Origin: Mycolicibacterium sp. TUM20985
Lineage (GTDB): Bacteria; Actinomycetota; Actinomycetes; Mycobacteriales; Mycobacteriaceae
Reading direction: 5' to 3'
DNA length: 64,000 nucleotides
NCBI RefSeq assembly: GCF_030295745.1
Contig: NZ_AP027291.1
Span: 1,798,001-1,862,000, forward strand
Shown here: positions 35,671 through 46,380 of the stretch, one piece after another
Numbering within the stretch: position 1 is the stretch's first letter
Layout of the letters: each line of letters starts with the position of its first letter
Notes under the pieces: generated by a model
Seen by the model: only the letters and a program-made list of their open reading frames with translations
What the model was told of the DNA's origin: nothing
Databases searched by the model: none
Translations under genes and position numbers: made by a program

Positions 35671-36441
35671 GTGATCGAACTCAGGACCGCTCACGAGCTG
35701 GACCAGATGGCGATCACCGGCGCCTTCGTCGCCGAGACCCTGGCCGCGTTGTCGACCGCCGCGCAGCCCGGCGTGAACCTGTTGGAGCTTGAGCATCAGG
35801 CCCGCGACTTGGTCAGCGCTCGCGGGGCGACCTCGTGCTACTGGGACTACGCGCCGTCCTTCGGCCGTGGTCCGTTCCGCAACGTCATCTGCCTGTCGGT
35901 CAACGACGCAGTGCTGCACGGGATGCCGCGTCACCACGTGCTGCGGGACGGAGACGTGTTGAGCCTGGACTTCGCGGTGTCGATCGACGGTTGGGCGGCC
36001 GATTCAGCGGTGACGGTCACGGTGGGCCAGAATCCCGACCCGGCCGACATCGCGCTGATCTCCTCGACGCGCCGAGCGCTCGACGCGGGTATCGCCGCCG
36101 CGGTGCCCGGTGGTCATCTCGGTGACGTCTCGGCGGCGATCGGCGAGGTCGCTGAGGCGGCCGGCTACCGCGTGAACGTGGAGTTCGGCGGCCACGGGAT
36201 CGGGCGCACCATGCACGAAGACCCCCACATCCCCAATCGCGGGCGCCGCGGTCGCGGCATGACGTTGAGGCCCGGCATGACGTTCGCCCTCGAACCGTGG
36301 TGGTCACGGGGCAGCGACCGGCTGGTCCTCGATGCCGACGGCTGGACGCTCCGGTCGGCCGACGGCTCGAATACCGCGCACTCCGAGCACACCATCGCCG
36401 TCACCGAGAACGGGCCTCGCGTCCTCACCCGCGTCTCCTAG
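35671..36441 (+). CDS. map: type I methionine aminopeptidase
   Basis: A 256-residue methionine aminopeptidase that removes initiator Met. The five metal ligands are visible: Asp in LDFAVS (near 97) and ADSAVT (near 108), His in GGHGIGRTMHE (near 173), Glu in ALEPW (near 208) and Glu in AHSEHT (near 240). The short form lacks an SH3-binding N-terminus. The GTG at 35671 is the natural start; upstream readings overlap the membrane protein gene. A second map gene elsewhere would be expected in a mycobacterium. Confidence 0.88.
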   Translation: MIELRTAHELDQMAITGAFVAETLAALSTAAQPGVNLLELEHQARDLVSARGATSCYWDYAPSFGRGPFRNVICLSVNDAVLHGMPRHHVLRDGDVLSLDFAVSIDGWAADSAVTVTVGQNPDPADIALISSTRRALDAGIAAAVPGGHLGDVSAAIGEVAEAAGYRVNVEFGGHGIGRTMHEDPHIPNRGRRGRGMTLRPGMTFALEPWWSRGSDRLVLDADGWTLRSADGSNTAHSEHTIAVTENGPRVLTRVS

Positions 36442-36450
36442 GGCCTGCCC

Positions 36451-36479
36451 TTCATCCACAGTCCGCGGTTCATCCACAG
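36451..36479 (+). repeat. direct repeat resembling two DnaA boxes
   Basis: TTCATCCACAG occurs at 36451-36461 and again at 36469-36479, an 18-base period. The core TCATCCACA differs by one base from the E. coli DnaA box TTATCCACA. It lies between map and ssbB, upstream of a single-stranded DNA binding protein gene. Confidence 0.4.
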
Positions 36480-36590
36480 GCCGCTGCCCGATCGCTCCCC
36501 GTGGTCGATCCATGTCGGCGGCCGGACGGTGAATGGCTTCAGCAGCGAATCACGCGCTGCCGAACCGAAGAACCGATGAAGGGACACGAA

Positions 36591-37076
36591 ATGTTCGAAA
36601 CACCGTTCGCCTTGGTGGGCACCATCGTCACCGACCCCATCCACCGCCGGGTCGGCGACCAGCAGGTGGTCAAGTTCCGGGTCGCGAGCAACTCTCGCCG
36701 CCGCACCGCCGAGGGCACCTGGGAGGCGGGCAATTCCCTGTTCGTCAACGTGAACTGCTGGGGGCGACTGGTCGGCGGCGTCGGCGGTGTGCTGACCAAG
36801 GGTGATCCGATCGTCGTGGTCGGCCACCTCTACACCAGCGAGTACGACGACAAGGAAGGCAATCGGCGTTCGTCGGTGGAGGTCCGGGCCACCGCCGTCG
36901 GGCCGGACCTCGGTCGGTGCAACGCCAGCATCGTGCAACGCAGGCGCGCCGACACCGACACCGACACCGAAGCCGAAGCCGGATCCGTCGGTGTCGATGC
37001 CGACACGACGTCCACCGGTGACGAGGCCGACGACGACGGCGATCTCGGGGACGGCGGCCTGCCTCTGACGGCGTAG
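36591..37076 (+). CDS. ssbB: single-stranded DNA-binding protein, second copy (SsbB-type)
   Basis: A 161-residue SSB. The OB fold covers residues 1-110 (MFETPFALVGTIV, NVNCWGRL, VVGHLYTSEYDDK), and a short acidic, Asp-rich tail (about 120-155) ends DGGLPLTA rather than the DDDIPF type peptide of the main SSB. This matches the accessory SsbB next to ettA in M. tuberculosis (Rv2478c). The ATG at 36591 follows AAGGGA by about seven bases. Two DnaA-box-like repeats lie 110 bases upstream. The coding region has GACACC and GAAGCC microrepeats. Confidence 0.88.
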   Translation: MFETPFALVGTIVTDPIHRRVGDQQVVKFRVASNSRRRTAEGTWEAGNSLFVNVNCWGRLVGGVGGVLTKGDPIVVVGHLYTSEYDDKEGNRRSSVEVRATAVGPDLGRCNASIVQRRRADTDTDTEAEAGSVGVDADTTSTGDEADDDGDLGDGGLPLTA

Positions 37077-37093
37077 CCGTAATCGGCCACCCC

Positions 37094-37099
37094 TAGGAT
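37094..37099 (+). promoter_or_regulatory. predicted -10 box upstream of ettA
   Basis: TAGGAT matches the -10 pattern and lies 46 bases before the ettA ATG in the 69-bp gap after ssbB. No clear -35 is visible, which is common in mycobacteria. Confidence 0.35.
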
Positions 37100-37145
37100 G
37101 GATGCTTGAGCAGTACCCCAAGACCGGAAAGGCACTACCCAAAGC

Positions 37146-38819
37146 ATGGCTGAGTTCATCTACACGATGAAGAAGGTCCGCAAGGCGCACGGTGACAAGG
37201 TCATCCTGGACGACGTCACGCTGAACTTCCTCCCCGGAGCCAAGATCGGCGTCGTCGGTCCCAACGGTGCAGGCAAGTCGAGCGTCCTGAAGATCATGGC
37301 CGACTTGGACAAGCCGAACAACGGCGACGCGTACATCGCCACCGGCGCCTCGGTCGGCATCCTCATGCAGGAGCCGCAACTCGACGAATCGAAGACGGTG
37401 AGGGAGAACGTCGAAGAGGGTGTGCCGATCAAGGCCAAGCTCGCCCGGTACAACGAGGTGGCCGAGTTGATGGCCACCGACTACACCGACGAGCTCATGG
37501 AGGAGATGGGCCAGCTGCAGGAAGAGCTGGACGCCGCCGACGCCTGGGATCTGGACTCGAAGCTCGAACAGGCGATGGACGCGCTGCGCTGCCCGCCACC
37601 CGACGAGCCCGTCACGCACCTCTCCGGCGGTGAGAAGCGCCGGGTGGCGCTCTGCAAGCTGCTGCTGTCGGAACCCGACCTGCTGCTGCTCGACGAGCCG
37701 ACAAACCACCTCGACGCCGAGAGCGTGTTGTGGTTGGAGAAGCATCTCGCCGACTACAAGGGCGCCATCCTGGCCGTCACCCACGACCGGTACTTCCTGG
37801 ACAACGTCGCCGAGTGGATCCTGGAGCTCGACCGCGGCCGGGCCTACCCGTACGAGGGCAACTACTCGACGTACCTCGAGAAGAAGGCCGAGCGGTTGGC
37901 GGTCCAGGGACGCAAGGACCAGAAGCTGCAGAAGCGTCTGGTCGAGGAGCTCGCCTGGGTGCGTTCCGGTGCCAAGGCGAGGCAGGCCAAGAACAAGGCT
38001 CGCCTCGGTCGGTACGAGGAGATGGCCGCCGAAGCGGAGAAGACGCGCAAGCTCGACTTCGAGGAGATCCAGATCCCGACGGGCCCGCGGTTGGGCAACA
38101 TCGTGGTGGAGGTCGAACACCTCGACAAGGGCTTCGACGGACGCATTCTGATCAAGGACCTCTCATTCACGTTGCCGCGCAACGGCATCGTCGGCGTCAT
38201 CGGCCCCAACGGCGTCGGCAAGACGACGTTGTTCAAGACCATCGTTGGCCTGGAGGCGGCGGACAGCGGCATCGTGAAGGTCGGTGAGACCGTCAAGTTG
38301 AGCTACGTCGACCAGAACCGTGGCGGCATCGACCCGAAGAAGAACGTCTGGCAGGTGGTGTCCGACGGTCTCGACTACATCGAGGTCGGCCAGAACGAGG
38401 TGCCGTCGCGGGCCTATGTGTCGGCGTTCGGATTCAAGGGTCCCGATCAGCAGAAGCCGGCCGGCGTGCTGTCCGGCGGCGAGCGCAACCGGCTCAACCT
38501 CGCGCTCACGCTGAAGGAGGGCGGCAACTTGATCCTGCTCGACGAGCCGACCAACGATCTGGACATCGAGACCCTCAGCTCGCTGGAGAACGCGCTTCAG
38601 CAGTTCCCCGGCTGCGCCGTGGTCATCTCCCACGACCGGTGGTTCCTCGACCGCACCTGTACCCACATCCTGGCGTGGGAGGGCGACGTCGACAACGAAG
38701 CGAAGTGGTTCTGGTTCGAGGGCAATTTCGGTGGCTATGAGGAGAACAAGCTCGAACGGCTGGGTGCGGACGCGGCCCGACCACACCGGGTCACGCACCG
38801 CAGGTTGACGCGCGACTGA
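37146..38819 (+). CDS. ettA: ABC-F translation factor EttA
   Basis: A 557-residue protein with two ATP-binding cassettes and no membrane domain. Walker A motifs are GPNGAGKSS near 39 and GPNGVGKTT near 356; signature motifs are LSGGEKRRVA near 160 and LSGGERNRLNL near 443; Walker B/Asp-Glu pairs are LLLLDEPTNHLD and LILLDEPTND. The charged linker (ARQAKNKARLGRYEEM) near 280-300 and length fit the EttA group that gates the ribosome by ATP level. It corresponds to Rv2477c and precedes gdh as in M. tuberculosis. Confidence 0.95.
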   Translation: MAEFIYTMKKVRKAHGDKVILDDVTLNFLPGAKIGVVGPNGAGKSSVLKIMADLDKPNNGDAYIATGASVGILMQEPQLDESKTVRENVEEGVPIKAKLARYNEVAELMATDYTDELMEEMGQLQEELDAADAWDLDSKLEQAMDALRCPPPDEPVTHLSGGEKRRVALCKLLLSEPDLLLLDEPTNHLDAESVLWLEKHLADYKGAILAVTHDRYFLDNVAEWILELDRGRAYPYEGNYSTYLEKKAERLAVQGRKDQKLQKRLVEELAWVRSGAKARQAKNKARLGRYEEMAAEAEKTRKLDFEEIQIPTGPRLGNIVVEVEHLDKGFDGRILIKDLSFTLPRNGIVGVIGPNGVGKTTLFKTIVGLEAADSGIVKVGETVKLSYVDQNRGGIDPKKNVWQVVSDGLDYIEVGQNEVPSRAYVSAFGFKGPDQQKPAGVLSGGERNRLNLALTLKEGGNLILLDEPTNDLDIETLSSLENALQQFPGCAVVISHDRWFLDRTCTHILAWEGDVDNEAKWFWFEGNFGGYEENKLERLGADAARPHRVTHRRLTRD

Positions 38820-38855
38820 TCCGGCGGGTTTGACCGCAGCGGCTCGGGGGCCAAC

Positions 38856-38861
38856 TAGTGT
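38856..38861 (+). promoter_or_regulatory. predicted -10 box upstream of gdh
   Basis: TAGTGT matches the -10 pattern and lies 54 bases before the gdh ATG. TTGACC at 38830-38835 resembles a -35, but its 20-base spacing is long, so the pairing is weak. Confidence 0.35.
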
Positions 38862-38914
38862 CACATCCGCGCGTGCCAGCGTCGGTGCGCGGGCGTGAGG
38901 CAGGAGCGATCGGC

Positions 38915-41900
38915 ATGACGACGGTGAATCCTGGGGCTCCAGGTCGGCAGCACGGCGATGGTCCGTCCGAGACCGCCGTGATCGACACCGGGGGCACCAG
39001 AGACCTCGCGGAGGCGTATCTCGCGACGCGTCGGGGGCCGCTCGGTGACGCCGCTGTCGTCGACACCACGCTCTCGGTGCCGCTGGACTCCTCGAGTCGA
39101 TCCGTCTCGTCTGCGCTGCTCGCCGCACACGCACGCGTTGGCAGGCAACGCTCCACGGGTGACACCAAGGTCGAGGTCTACCCGGCCGGGGATGCCGACG
39201 GGGTCGGCCCGGCCATCCAGCTCGTCACCGATCAGGACGCGATGCTGATGGACACCGTCACGGTGCTCCTGCACCGGCTCGGCGTCGCGTACACCGCGAT
39301 CATGAACCCGGTCCTCCGCGTGCGCCGCAACCCGGCCGGGGGACTGCTGGACGTCCGTCCCGCGTCTGCTCCGGACGCACCGACGGACGGCATCGACGAG
39401 ACCTGGATTCACGTGCAGCTGTCGCCGTCGGCGGATCCCAAAGCCGTCGCCGAGGCGGTCGCGCTATTGCCGAGCGTGCTGGGTGACGCCCGTCAGGTGG
39501 CGCTGGACTCCGCGGCTCTCAACGCCGCGCTGGTCGTCCTCGCCAGCCAGTTGGACTCCGACCGCGACGGGCACTTCCCGTCCTACGACCGGCGGGACGT
39601 GGCGGCGCTGCTGCGCTGGCTCGCCGCCGGCCACTTCGTCCAGCTCGGATACCAGCGTTGTTCGGTCGCCGACGGCGTGGCCACCGTCGAACCGTCCAGC
39701 CGGCTGGGCGTACTCCGGCTGCGGACCGACGTGCTCCCACAGCTCACCGGGCCCGACGATCTGCTGGTGCTGGCCCAGGCGACCATGCCCAGCTATCTGC
39801 GCTACGGCGCGCATCCCCACATCGTGGTGGTCCGCGAGACGGTGCCCGGCGAGACCACCGCCATCGAGCACCGGTTCGTCGGGCTGTTCACCGTCGCCGC
39901 CTCCAACGCCAATGTGCTCGAGATACCGCTGATCTCGCGTCGTGTCCACGAGGCCCTCGCCCTGTCCCACGGCGACAGCAGCCATCCCGGTCCACTGACG
40001 CTCGACATCATCCAGACGATCCCGCGCTCCGAACTGTTCTCGCTCAGTTCCCGGCAGCTCCTCGACATGGCCACCGCGGTCGTCGACCTGGGGTCGCGCC
40101 GCCGCGCACTGCTGTTCCTGCGTACTGACCAGCTCTCGCACTTCGTCTCGTGCCTGGTGTATCTGCCCCGCGACCGATACACCACGGTGGTCCGACTCGG
40201 GATGCAGGACATCCTCGTCCGGGAACTGGGTGGCGAGAGCATCGAGTACACCGCGCGGGTCAGCGAATCACCTTGGGCCGTGGTGCACTTCACGGTCCGG
40301 CTCCCCGACGCCACCAGAGCCGGTGACGTCGACACGTCGCTGGACAACGAGACCAGAATCCAGAATCTGCTGACGGAGGCCTCGCGCACCTGGGCCGATC
40401 GCCTGATGGGCGCGGTCCCGACGGGCGCCATCGCCCGCGCCGATGCCGAGCATTACGCGGCGGCCTTCCCCGAGGTCTACCGCCAGGCGTTCAGCCCGCA
40501 CGACGCGATCGGTGACATCGCGATCATCGAAGAGCTGCACGATGATTCGGTCAAGCTGGTCTTCGCCGACGGAGGTGAGGGCCAACCGGCGAACCTCACG
40601 TGGTATCTCGCCGGCAGATCGGCGTCGCTGAGTGTGCTGCTGCCGATGCTGCAGTGCATGGGCGTGGTCGTGCTCGAGGAGCGTCCGTTCTCCGTCACCC
40701 GGGCCGACGGGGTGCCGGTGTGGATCTATCAATTCAAGATCTCGCCGCAGAAGTCGATGTCGGAGGAACGGGACCCGGCCGAGCGCGAAGCGACCGCCAC
40801 GCGTTTCGCCGATACGGTCACCGCGATCTGGCACGGCAGGGTGGAGATCGACCGGTTCAACGAGCTGGTGATGCGCGCCGGCCTGACCTGGCAGCAGGTC
40901 ACGGTGCTCCGGAGCTACGCAAAGTACCTGCGGCAGTCGGGTTTTCCCTACAGCCAGTCCCACATCGAGGCCGTGGTCAACGACAACCCGAAGACGGCGC
41001 GGGCGCTCGTCGAGCTCTTCGAGGCACTCTTCGATCCCGAGGACGCCGCCCCCGATGGAGACAAGAAGCGCGATGCCTCGGCAGCCGCCAACGCCGTCGC
41101 CGTGGGCATCGACGCGCTCGTCAGCCTCGACACCGACCGCGTGCTGCGGGCGTTCGCATCGATGATCCAGGCCACGCTGCGCACCAACTACTTCGTCACC
41201 CGACCCGGGTCGGCCCGCAGTCAGGACGTGTTGTCCATCAAGGTGAATCCCGGCCTGATCGACGAATTGCCGCTGCCGCGGCCCAAATACGAGATCTTCG
41301 TGTACTCACCGCGGGTCGAGGGCGTGCACCTGCGGTTCGGAAACGTGGCCAGGGGTGGTCTGCGGTGGTCCGACCGCCGTGAGGACTTCCGCACCGAAGT
41401 TCTCGGATTGGTCAAGGCGCAGGCCGTGAAGAACGCCGTGATCGTGCCCGTCGGCGCGAAGGGCGGCTTCGTCCTGAAGAACCCGCCGGCCCCGACGGGC
41501 GATGCCGCCGTCGACCGCGACGCGCACCGTGACGAGGGCGTGGCCTGCTACCGGCTGTTCATCTCCGGACTCCTCGACGTCACCGACAACGTGGACACGG
41601 CATCCGGGGTCGTGACGCCGCCCGCCGGTGTCCTCCGTCGCGACGGCGATGACGCCTACCTGGTCGTCGCCGCCGACAAGGGCACCGCGACCTTCTCCGA
41701 CATCGCCAACGAGGTCGCCAAGTCCTACGGCTTCTGGCTCGGCGACGCCTTCGCCTCCGGCGGGTCGGTCGGCTATGACCACAAGGCGATGGGCATCACC
41801 GCCAAGGGCGCGTGGGAGTCGGTGAAGCGGCACTTCCGCGAGATGGGGCTCGACACCCAGACCGAGGACTTCACCGTGGTCGGCGTCGGCGACATGAGCG

Positions 41901-43798
41901 GTGACGTCTTCGGCAACGGCATGTTGCTGTCCAAGCACATTCGACTCGTCGCGGCGTTCGACCACCGTCATGTCTTCCTCGATCCGAATCCCGATGCGGC
42001 TTCGTCGTGGGCAGAGCGGGAGAGGATGTTCGCGCTGCCACGGTCCAGCTGGGACGACTACGACCGCAGCCTGATCAGCGAGGGCGGCGGCGTATACAGC
42101 CGGGAGCAGAAGTCGATCCCGATCAGCGCGCAGGTACGCACCGCGCTCGGCTTGGCGGACGACGCCGAGGAGATGACGCCGCCCGCGTTGATGAAGGCGA
42201 TCCTGCAGGCGCCGGTCGACCTGTTCTGGAACGGTGGCATCGGCACCTACGTCAAGGCGGAGATCGAGTCGGACGCCGACGTCGGCGACCGCGCCAACGA
42301 TGCGGTTCGCGTCAACGGAAATCAGATGCGCGCCAGGGTAATCGGCGAGGGCGGCAACCTCGGGGTGACTCAGCGCGGCCGCATCGAGTTCGAGCTCAAC
42401 GGTGGTCACATGAACACCGACGCCCTCGACAACTCGGCCGGGGTGGACTGCTCCGACCACGAAGTCAACATCAAGATCCTCGTCGATTCCCTCGTCACCG
42501 GAGGGCAGGTGGGTGCCGAGGAGCGCACCCCGCTGCTGATGTCGATGACCGACGAGGTCGGTGCGCTCGTGCTCGAGGACAACGCCGCCCAGAACGACCT
42601 GATGGGCACAAGCCGGGCCAATGCCGCCCTTCTCCTGCCGGTGCATGCCCGGCAGATCAGGGCACTCGCCACCGAACGCGGGTTGAACCGGGAGCTGGAG
42701 GCGCTGCCTCCGGAGAAGGAGATCCGCAGGCGCCGCGAGACCGGGTTGGGGCTGACGACGCCCGAGCTCTCGACCCTGATGGCCTACGTGAAGCTCGCGC
42801 TCAAGGATCAGTTGCTGTCCAGCGAACTGCTCGACCAAGAGGTGTTCGCCGCCCGGCTGCCCGAGTACTTCCCACGACAGCTGCGGGACCGATTCGGCCC
42901 CGAGATTCGTACCCATCAGCTGCGCCGGGAGATCGTCACGACGATGTTGGTCAACGACCTCGTCGACACCGCGGGCATCAGCTACGCGTACCGCGTGGCG
43001 GAGGACGTCGGGGTCGGACCGGTCGACGCGGTGCGGGCCTACGTCGCCACCGACGAGATCTTCCGGGTGGGCGACGTCTGGCGGCAAATCAGGGCCGCGG
43101 GCGCCGCCGGGGTGCCGGTCGCCGTGACGGACCGGATGACGCTCGATCTGCGCCGCCTGATCGACCGCGCCGGACGGTGGCTGCTCAACTACCGGCCGCA
43201 ACCACTGGCCGTTGGCGCGGAGGCCAACCGCTTCGCCGCGAAGGTGGCCGACCTGACCCCGCGGATGATGGAGTGGCTGAGGGGTGACGACCGCGCCATC
43301 GTGACCAAGGATTCGGGCGACTTCATGGCGCAGGGCGTCTCCGAGGAACTGGCGATGACGGTCGCGACGGGGCTGTATCAGTACAGCCTGCTCGACGTCA
43401 TCGACATCGCCGACATCGTCGATCGGGATCCCGTCGAGGTCGCGGATACGTACTTCACGCTGATGGATCATCTGGGGGCCGACGGCCTGCTCACCGCGGT
43501 GTCTCGCCTGGCCCGAGACGATCGTTGGCATTCGTTGGCGCGCTTGGCAATCCGCGATGACATCTATGGCTCGCTGCGGGCCCTGTGCTTCGACGTCCTC
43601 GCCGTGGGTGAGCCCGACGAGACCGGCGAGCAGAAGGTCCAGGAGTGGGAGTTGTCCAACAGTTCCCGAGTCGCCCGGGCGCGTCGCACGCTCAACGAGA
43701 TCTACGAGGACGGCGAGAAGGACCTCGCGACGTTGTCGGTCGCTGCCCGACAGATCCGCAGCATGACCAGGACGAGTGGAACGGGAACGACGGGTTGA
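38915..43798 (+). CDS. gdh: NAD-dependent glutamate dehydrogenase, 180-kDa class
   Basis: A 1627-residue enzyme of the large L_180 class that deaminates glutamate to 2-oxoglutarate, linking nitrogen and TCA metabolism. The N-terminal half (about 1-700) is the regulatory region typical of the class, and the catalytic domain is around 760-1270, with [18 protein letters not shown] (catalytic Lys), [13 protein letters not shown] and [11 protein letters not shown]. The ATG at 38915 is chosen because AGGAG lies ahead of it and the length matches Rv2476c (about 1624); an in-frame GTG at 38858 would add 19 residues. In mycobacteria the activity is inhibited by GarA. Confidence 0.95.
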   Translation: MTTVNPGAPGRQHGDGPSETAVIDTGGTRDLAEAYLATRRGPLGDAAVVDTTLSVPLDSSSRSVSSALLAAHARVGRQRSTGDTKVEVYPAGDADGVGPAIQLVTDQDAMLMDTVTVLLHRLGVAYTAIMNPVLRVRRNPAGGLLDVRPASAPDAPTDGIDETWIHVQLSPSADPKAVAEAVALLPSVLGDARQVALDSAALNAALVVLASQLDSDRDGHFPSYDRRDVAALLRWLAAGHFVQLGYQRCSVADGVATVEPSSRLGVLRLRTDVLPQLTGPDDLLVLAQATMPSYLRYGAHPHIVVVRETVPGETTAIEHRFVGLFTVAASNANVLEIPLISRRVHEALALSHGDSSHPGPLTLDIIQTIPRSELFSLSSRQLLDMATAVVDLGSRRRALLFLRTDQLSHFVSCLVYLPRDRYTTVVRLGMQDILVRELGGESIEYTARVSESPWAVVHFTVRLPDATRAGDVDTSLDNETRIQNLLTEASRTWADRLMGAVPTGAIARADAEHYAAAFPEVYRQAFSPHDAIGDIAIIEELHDDSVKLVFADGGEGQPANLTWYLAGRSASLSVLLPMLQCMGVVVLEERPFSVTRADGVPVWIYQFKISPQKSMSEERDPAEREATATRFADTVTAIWHGRVEIDRFNELVMRAGLTWQQVTVLRSYAKYLRQSGFPYSQSHIEAVVNDNPKTARALVELFEALFDPEDAAPDGDKKRDASAAANAVAVGIDALVSLDTDRVLRAFASMIQATLRTNYFVTRPGSARSQDVLSIKVNPGLIDELPLPRPKYEIFVYSPRVEGVHLRFGNVARGGLRWSDRREDFRTEVLGLVKAQAVKNAVIVPVGAKGGFVLKNPPAPTGDAAVDRDAHRDEGVACYRLFISGLLDVTDNVDTASGVVTPPAGVLRRDGDDAYLVVAADKGTATFSDIANEVAKSYGFWLGDAFASGGSVGYDHKAMGITAKGAWESVKRHFREMGLDTQTEDFTVVGVGDMSGDVFGNGMLLSKHIRLVAAFDHRHVFLDPNPDAASSWAERERMFALPRSSWDDYDRSLISEGGGVYSREQKSIPISAQVRTALGLADDAEEMTPPALMKAILQAPVDLFWNGGIGTYVKAEIESDADVGDRANDAVRVNGNQMRARVIGEGGNLGVTQRGRIEFELNGGHMNTDALDNSAGVDCSDHEVNIKILVDSLVTGGQVGAEERTPLLMSMTDEVGALVLEDNAAQNDLMGTSRANAALLLPVHARQIRALATERGLNRELEALPPEKEIRRRRETGLGLTTPELSTLMAYVKLALKDQLLSSELLDQEVFAARLPEYFPRQLRDRFGPEIRTHQLRREIVTTMLVNDLVDTAGISYAYRVAEDVGVGPVDAVRAYVATDEIFRVGDVWRQIRAAGAAGVPVAVTDRMTLDLRRLIDRAGRWLLNYRPQPLAVGAEANRFAAKVADLTPRMMEWLRGDDRAIVTKDSGDFMAQGVSEELAMTVATGLYQYSLLDVIDIADIVDRDPVEVADTYFTLMDHLGADGLLTAVSRLARDDRWHSLARLAIRDDIYGSLRALCFDVLAVGEPDETGEQKVQEWELSNSSRVARARRTLNEIYEDGEKDLATLSVAARQIRSMTRTSGTGTTG

Positions 43799-44241
43799 TG
43801 GATGAGCCGCTTGCGCGAAGACAAGACGGCCCCGTGAGGTTCACGACGCCGGTGCCCGTGCGCTGGTCGGATATCGACATGTACCAGCACGTCAACCACG
43901 GCACCATGGTGACGATCCTCGAAGAAGCGCGGGTGCCCTTCCTCACCGAACCCTTCGCAGATGACTTCGACACCATTGGGTTGTTGATCGCCGAGGTCCG
44001 CGTCATCTACAAGGGTCAGCTACGACTCGCGGATTCGCCTCTCCAGGTGACGATTTGGGTGAATCGCCTGCGTGCCGTCGACTTCACCCTTGGCTATGAG
44101 GTGCGGTCGGTGCTGGCCGATCCCGACTCCAAGCCCGCCGTGATCGGTGAGTCGCAGCTGGCGGCGTTCCACATCGAGGAGCAGCGCCTGGTCCGACTGG
44201 CGCCGCACCACCGCGAGTATCTGCAGCGTTACCAGCGATGA
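43798..44241 (+). CDS. acyl-CoA thioesterase (hot-dog, 4HBT type; Rv2475c-like)
   Basis: A 147-residue hot-dog-fold thioesterase with the 4HBT motif WSDIDMYQHVNHG near residues 23-35, in which Asp is the catalytic residue. It starts on the last base of the gdh stop codon (TGATG), so it is translationally coupled to gdh; the next gene overlaps it by four bases. It matches Rv2475c in place and size. The substrate is unknown; short or medium acyl-CoA is typical. Confidence 0.85.
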   Translation: MDEPLARRQDGPVRFTTPVPVRWSDIDMYQHVNHGTMVTILEEARVPFLTEPFADDFDTIGLLIAEVRVIYKGQLRLADSPLQVTIWVNRLRAVDFTLGYEVRSVLADPDSKPAVIGESQLAAFHIEEQRLVRLAPHHREYLQRYQR

Positions 44242-44915
44242 ATGGCGAGCGCGGGCTGTGGCTCGACGATGCCGCCCACCGGGAGGACCTGGCGACGTTC
44301 GTCGAGAGGGCGATCCGTCTCGACACCGCCAGCGTGGTGCGATTGCGTGAGCGCGAGGCCGGGCAGGTCGTCGCTTGGCTCGCAACGGGTTTCGACGTGC
44401 TTGCGAGTCGCGTGGTGGGGGGCCGGGTGTCGCCCGCCGATCTCTCCGCCGGCGCCGATGCGCTCGCGTTGGCGCTGCAGTCGATGGACCGCTCCGGATA
44501 CGTCGATCCAGGCTTCGCGATGGACTCCGCCTGGCGCGGAATGCTGCCCCCGGCAACGGGCTTCGTACACCTGGACGACGTCCCCGCGCGCGTGGTGCTC
44601 GATCTCGCGCAGCGCGGCGTCGCACTGGCCAAGGAGTACGGCAGCGCACATGGACCGCCCGCGTCGTTGCTCGACCAGGAAGTCGTCTCGGTCAGCTCCG
44701 GGGACACCCAGGTCGGCATCCCAATGCGCTGCGTCTTCACCTTGACCGCAATGGGCTTCCTGCCTCAGGCGAAGACGGCCGACCAGTTCGCGCCCGAGTC
44801 GGTGGCTCCCGACGAGGTGGTGCGGGTGCGGGTGCACCCGACGTGGCTGCGCGTCGACGCCCGCTTCGGTACGGTCTACCGCCGTCGCGGCGACCCCGCC
44901 GTCGTCCTGCGCTAG
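44238..44915 (+). CDS. conserved hypothetical protein, Rv2474c-like
   Basis: A 225-residue protein with no signal peptide or membrane helix and no domain I recognise. It is rich in Ala, Val and Arg, with an N-terminal helical half (EDLATFVERAIRLDTASVV) and a C-terminal beta-rich half (VVRVRVHPTWLRVDARFG). Order and size match M. tuberculosis Rv2474c, which is of unknown function. It overlaps the thioesterase by four bases, so the two are probably co-translated after gdh. Confidence 0.75.
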   Translation: MNGERGLWLDDAAHREDLATFVERAIRLDTASVVRLREREAGQVVAWLATGFDVLASRVVGGRVSPADLSAGADALALALQSMDRSGYVDPGFAMDSAWRGMLPPATGFVHLDDVPARVVLDLAQRGVALAKEYGSAHGPPASLLDQEVVSVSSGDTQVGIPMRCVFTLTAMGFLPQAKTADQFAPESVAPDEVVRVRVHPTWLRVDARFGTVYRRRGDPAVVLR

Positions 44916-44928
44916 CGGGGCTGGGGCG

Positions 44929-45324
44929 TCAGAACGGCGAGTTGACCATCGAGTGAGCGGCCATCTCCAGGTAGTTCAAGAGCACCTGGCGGTGGGCTTC
45001 GTCGAGGGTCTGGGCATCGATCTCCCCGACGGCGGTGTGCATGCACCTCAGCCAGGCGTCGCGCTCGAACGGACCGACCTTGAACGGCGCGTGGCGCATG
45101 CGCAGACGCGGATGGCCGCGTTGATCGGAGTAGGTCCGTGGCCCACCCCAGTACTGCTCGAGGAACATGCGAAGTCGCTCCTCGGCACCGTCGAGATCGT
45201 CGTCCGGGTACAGCGGTCGCAGGATCTCGTCATCACGCACGAGTTGGTAGAACCGCGACACGAGGGTCCGGAACGTCTCGGCACCGCCGACTTCGTCGTA
45301 GAACGACGTGGTTTGTTCCGTCAC
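44929..45324 (-). CDS. glbO: truncated hemoglobin GlbO (group II)
   Basis: A 131-residue trHbO. The proximal His is in RMRHAPFKV, the G8 Trp in [10 protein letters not shown], and Tyr residues are present in SRFYQLV (B10) and LRPLYPDDD (CD1), all as in group II globins, which bind O2 tightly and are membrane-associated in M. tuberculosis. The GTG at 45324 is chosen because the family begins a few residues later (SFYDEVGG) and AAGGGA lies upstream; longer readings add non-family residues. It matches Rv2470. Confidence 0.93.
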   Translation of the reverse strand: MTEQTTSFYDEVGGAETFRTLVSRFYQLVRDDEILRPLYPDDDLDGAEERLRMFLEQYWGGPRTYSDQRGHPRLRMRHAPFKVGPFERDAWLRCMHTAVGEIDAQTLDEAHRQVLLNYLEMAAHSMVNSPF

Positions 45325-45487
45325 GGGTCCATTGTCCCTTCCGGTGGGCAGGAGCGTAGCGACCGGGGCGATGGCCGCACGAATCGCGGGGCGTGTCATC
45401 GGATGTTCACCGAGGTGACCAGCGAACACGGGCAAAATTGTCGTGCGGTCGGCGCCAAATCATGGTGCACTGTGTCACGGAGGATCT

Positions 45488-46132
45488 ATGTCGCAGCGAA
45501 GGAGGAGCCGCGGACATTTGACCGCGGCGGGTTCAACTGGCGCCTCGGTGCTTGCTGCGCAGACCCTGCCCCTCGCGGGCGTCGATACCCGTCCGCCGAC
45601 CCATGACAGCAGCGTTTGGGGCCGACGCAGGGTCTTGTTGCTGAATTCCACCTACGAGCCACTCGCGGCGTTGCCCGCTCGGCGCGCCGTCGTCATGCTG
45701 CTGTGCGGCAAGGCCGACGTCGTCCACGCCGACCCGACGGGTCCGGTCATCCACTCCGCGACGCGGGCCATCCCGTTGCCCTCGGTGATCCGGTTGCGTT
45801 CCTTCGTGCGGGTGCCATACCGGGCGCGGGTGCCCATGACCCGGGCGGCCCTGATGCACCGCGACAGGTTCCGCTGCGCGTACTGCGGAGCCAAGGCCGA
45901 CACCGTCGACCACGTGGTCCCGCGCAGCCGCGGCGGGGCCCACTCCTGGGAGAACTGCGTGGCCGCGTGTGCGGGGTGCAACCACCGCAAGGCCGACAGG
46001 ATGCTCTCCGAGTTGGGCTGGGCGCTGCGGACGACACCGCTCCCGCCGAAGGGCCAGCACTGGCGACTGCTGTCGTCGGTCAAGGAACTCGACCCCGCTT
46101 GGGTGCGATATCTGGGTGAGGGCGCGGCCTGA
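45488..46132 (+). CDS. HNH endonuclease-family protein, Rv2469c-like
   Basis: A 214-residue protein with a C-terminal HNH domain (about 130-175): [17 protein letters not shown] and [10 protein letters not shown] supply two CxxC zinc pairs and the His-Asn-His core. The N-terminal part ([18 protein letters not shown]) is the conserved domain found in actinobacterial members. The ATG at 45488 has the RBS ACGGAGG. It matches Rv2469c in place. A DNA repair or cleavage role is inferred only from the fold. Confidence 0.85.
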   Translation: MSQRRRSRGHLTAAGSTGASVLAAQTLPLAGVDTRPPTHDSSVWGRRRVLLLNSTYEPLAALPARRAVVMLLCGKADVVHADPTGPVIHSATRAIPLPSVIRLRSFVRVPYRARVPMTRAALMHRDRFRCAYCGAKADTVDHVVPRSRGGAHSWENCVAACAGCNHRKADRMLSELGWALRTTPLPPKGQHWRLLSSVKELDPAWVRYLGEGAA

Positions 46133-46145
46133 GGGCCCCTTGCGA

Positions 46146-46151
46146 TACGGT
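46146..46151 (+). promoter_or_regulatory. predicted leaderless -10 box for ctaJ
   Basis: TACGGT (TANNNT) ends seven bases before the GTG at 46159. No Shine-Dalgarno is present, so a leaderless start is likely. Confidence 0.42.
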
Positions 46152-46158
46152 TTGCGAC

Positions 46159-46380
46159 GTGAGCACTGCACTGACCCACTCGCTGCTCGGCGGAGTTCCG
46201 CTGTTGGTCGCGCTGGTACTGGCCGCACTGATATATCGGCGCAAGGGTCCGCACCCCGTGACCTACAAGCTGTCCGAAGAGTGGACCCACGAACCGATCC
46301 TCTGGGCCGCCGACGAACCGGCCGATCACGGCCATGGATCTCATCTGACCGTGGGAGGTGGCGCAAGTGGTAAGTGGTAG
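46159..46380 (+). CDS. ctaJ: small membrane protein, probable aa3-type cytochrome oxidase subunit CtaJ
   Basis: A 73-residue protein with one transmembrane helix (about 9-27) followed by a soluble tail with PYKLSE-type and [15 protein letters not shown] motifs and a His/Gly-rich end ([12 protein letters not shown]). From memory it matches CtaJ, a subunit of the mycobacterial III-IV supercomplex encoded at this position in M. smegmatis. The call rests on recalled similarity and context; it could also be another small mycobacterial membrane protein. Confidence 0.6.
   Translation: MSTALTHSLLGGVPLLVALVLAALIYRRKGPHPVTYKLSEEWTHEPILWAADEPADHGHGSHLTVGGGASGKW

Noticed and set aside
43645..43797. A 51-codon extension of the thioesterase into gdh.
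   Set aside because: The TGATG junction gives a normal family length; the extension lies inside gdh.
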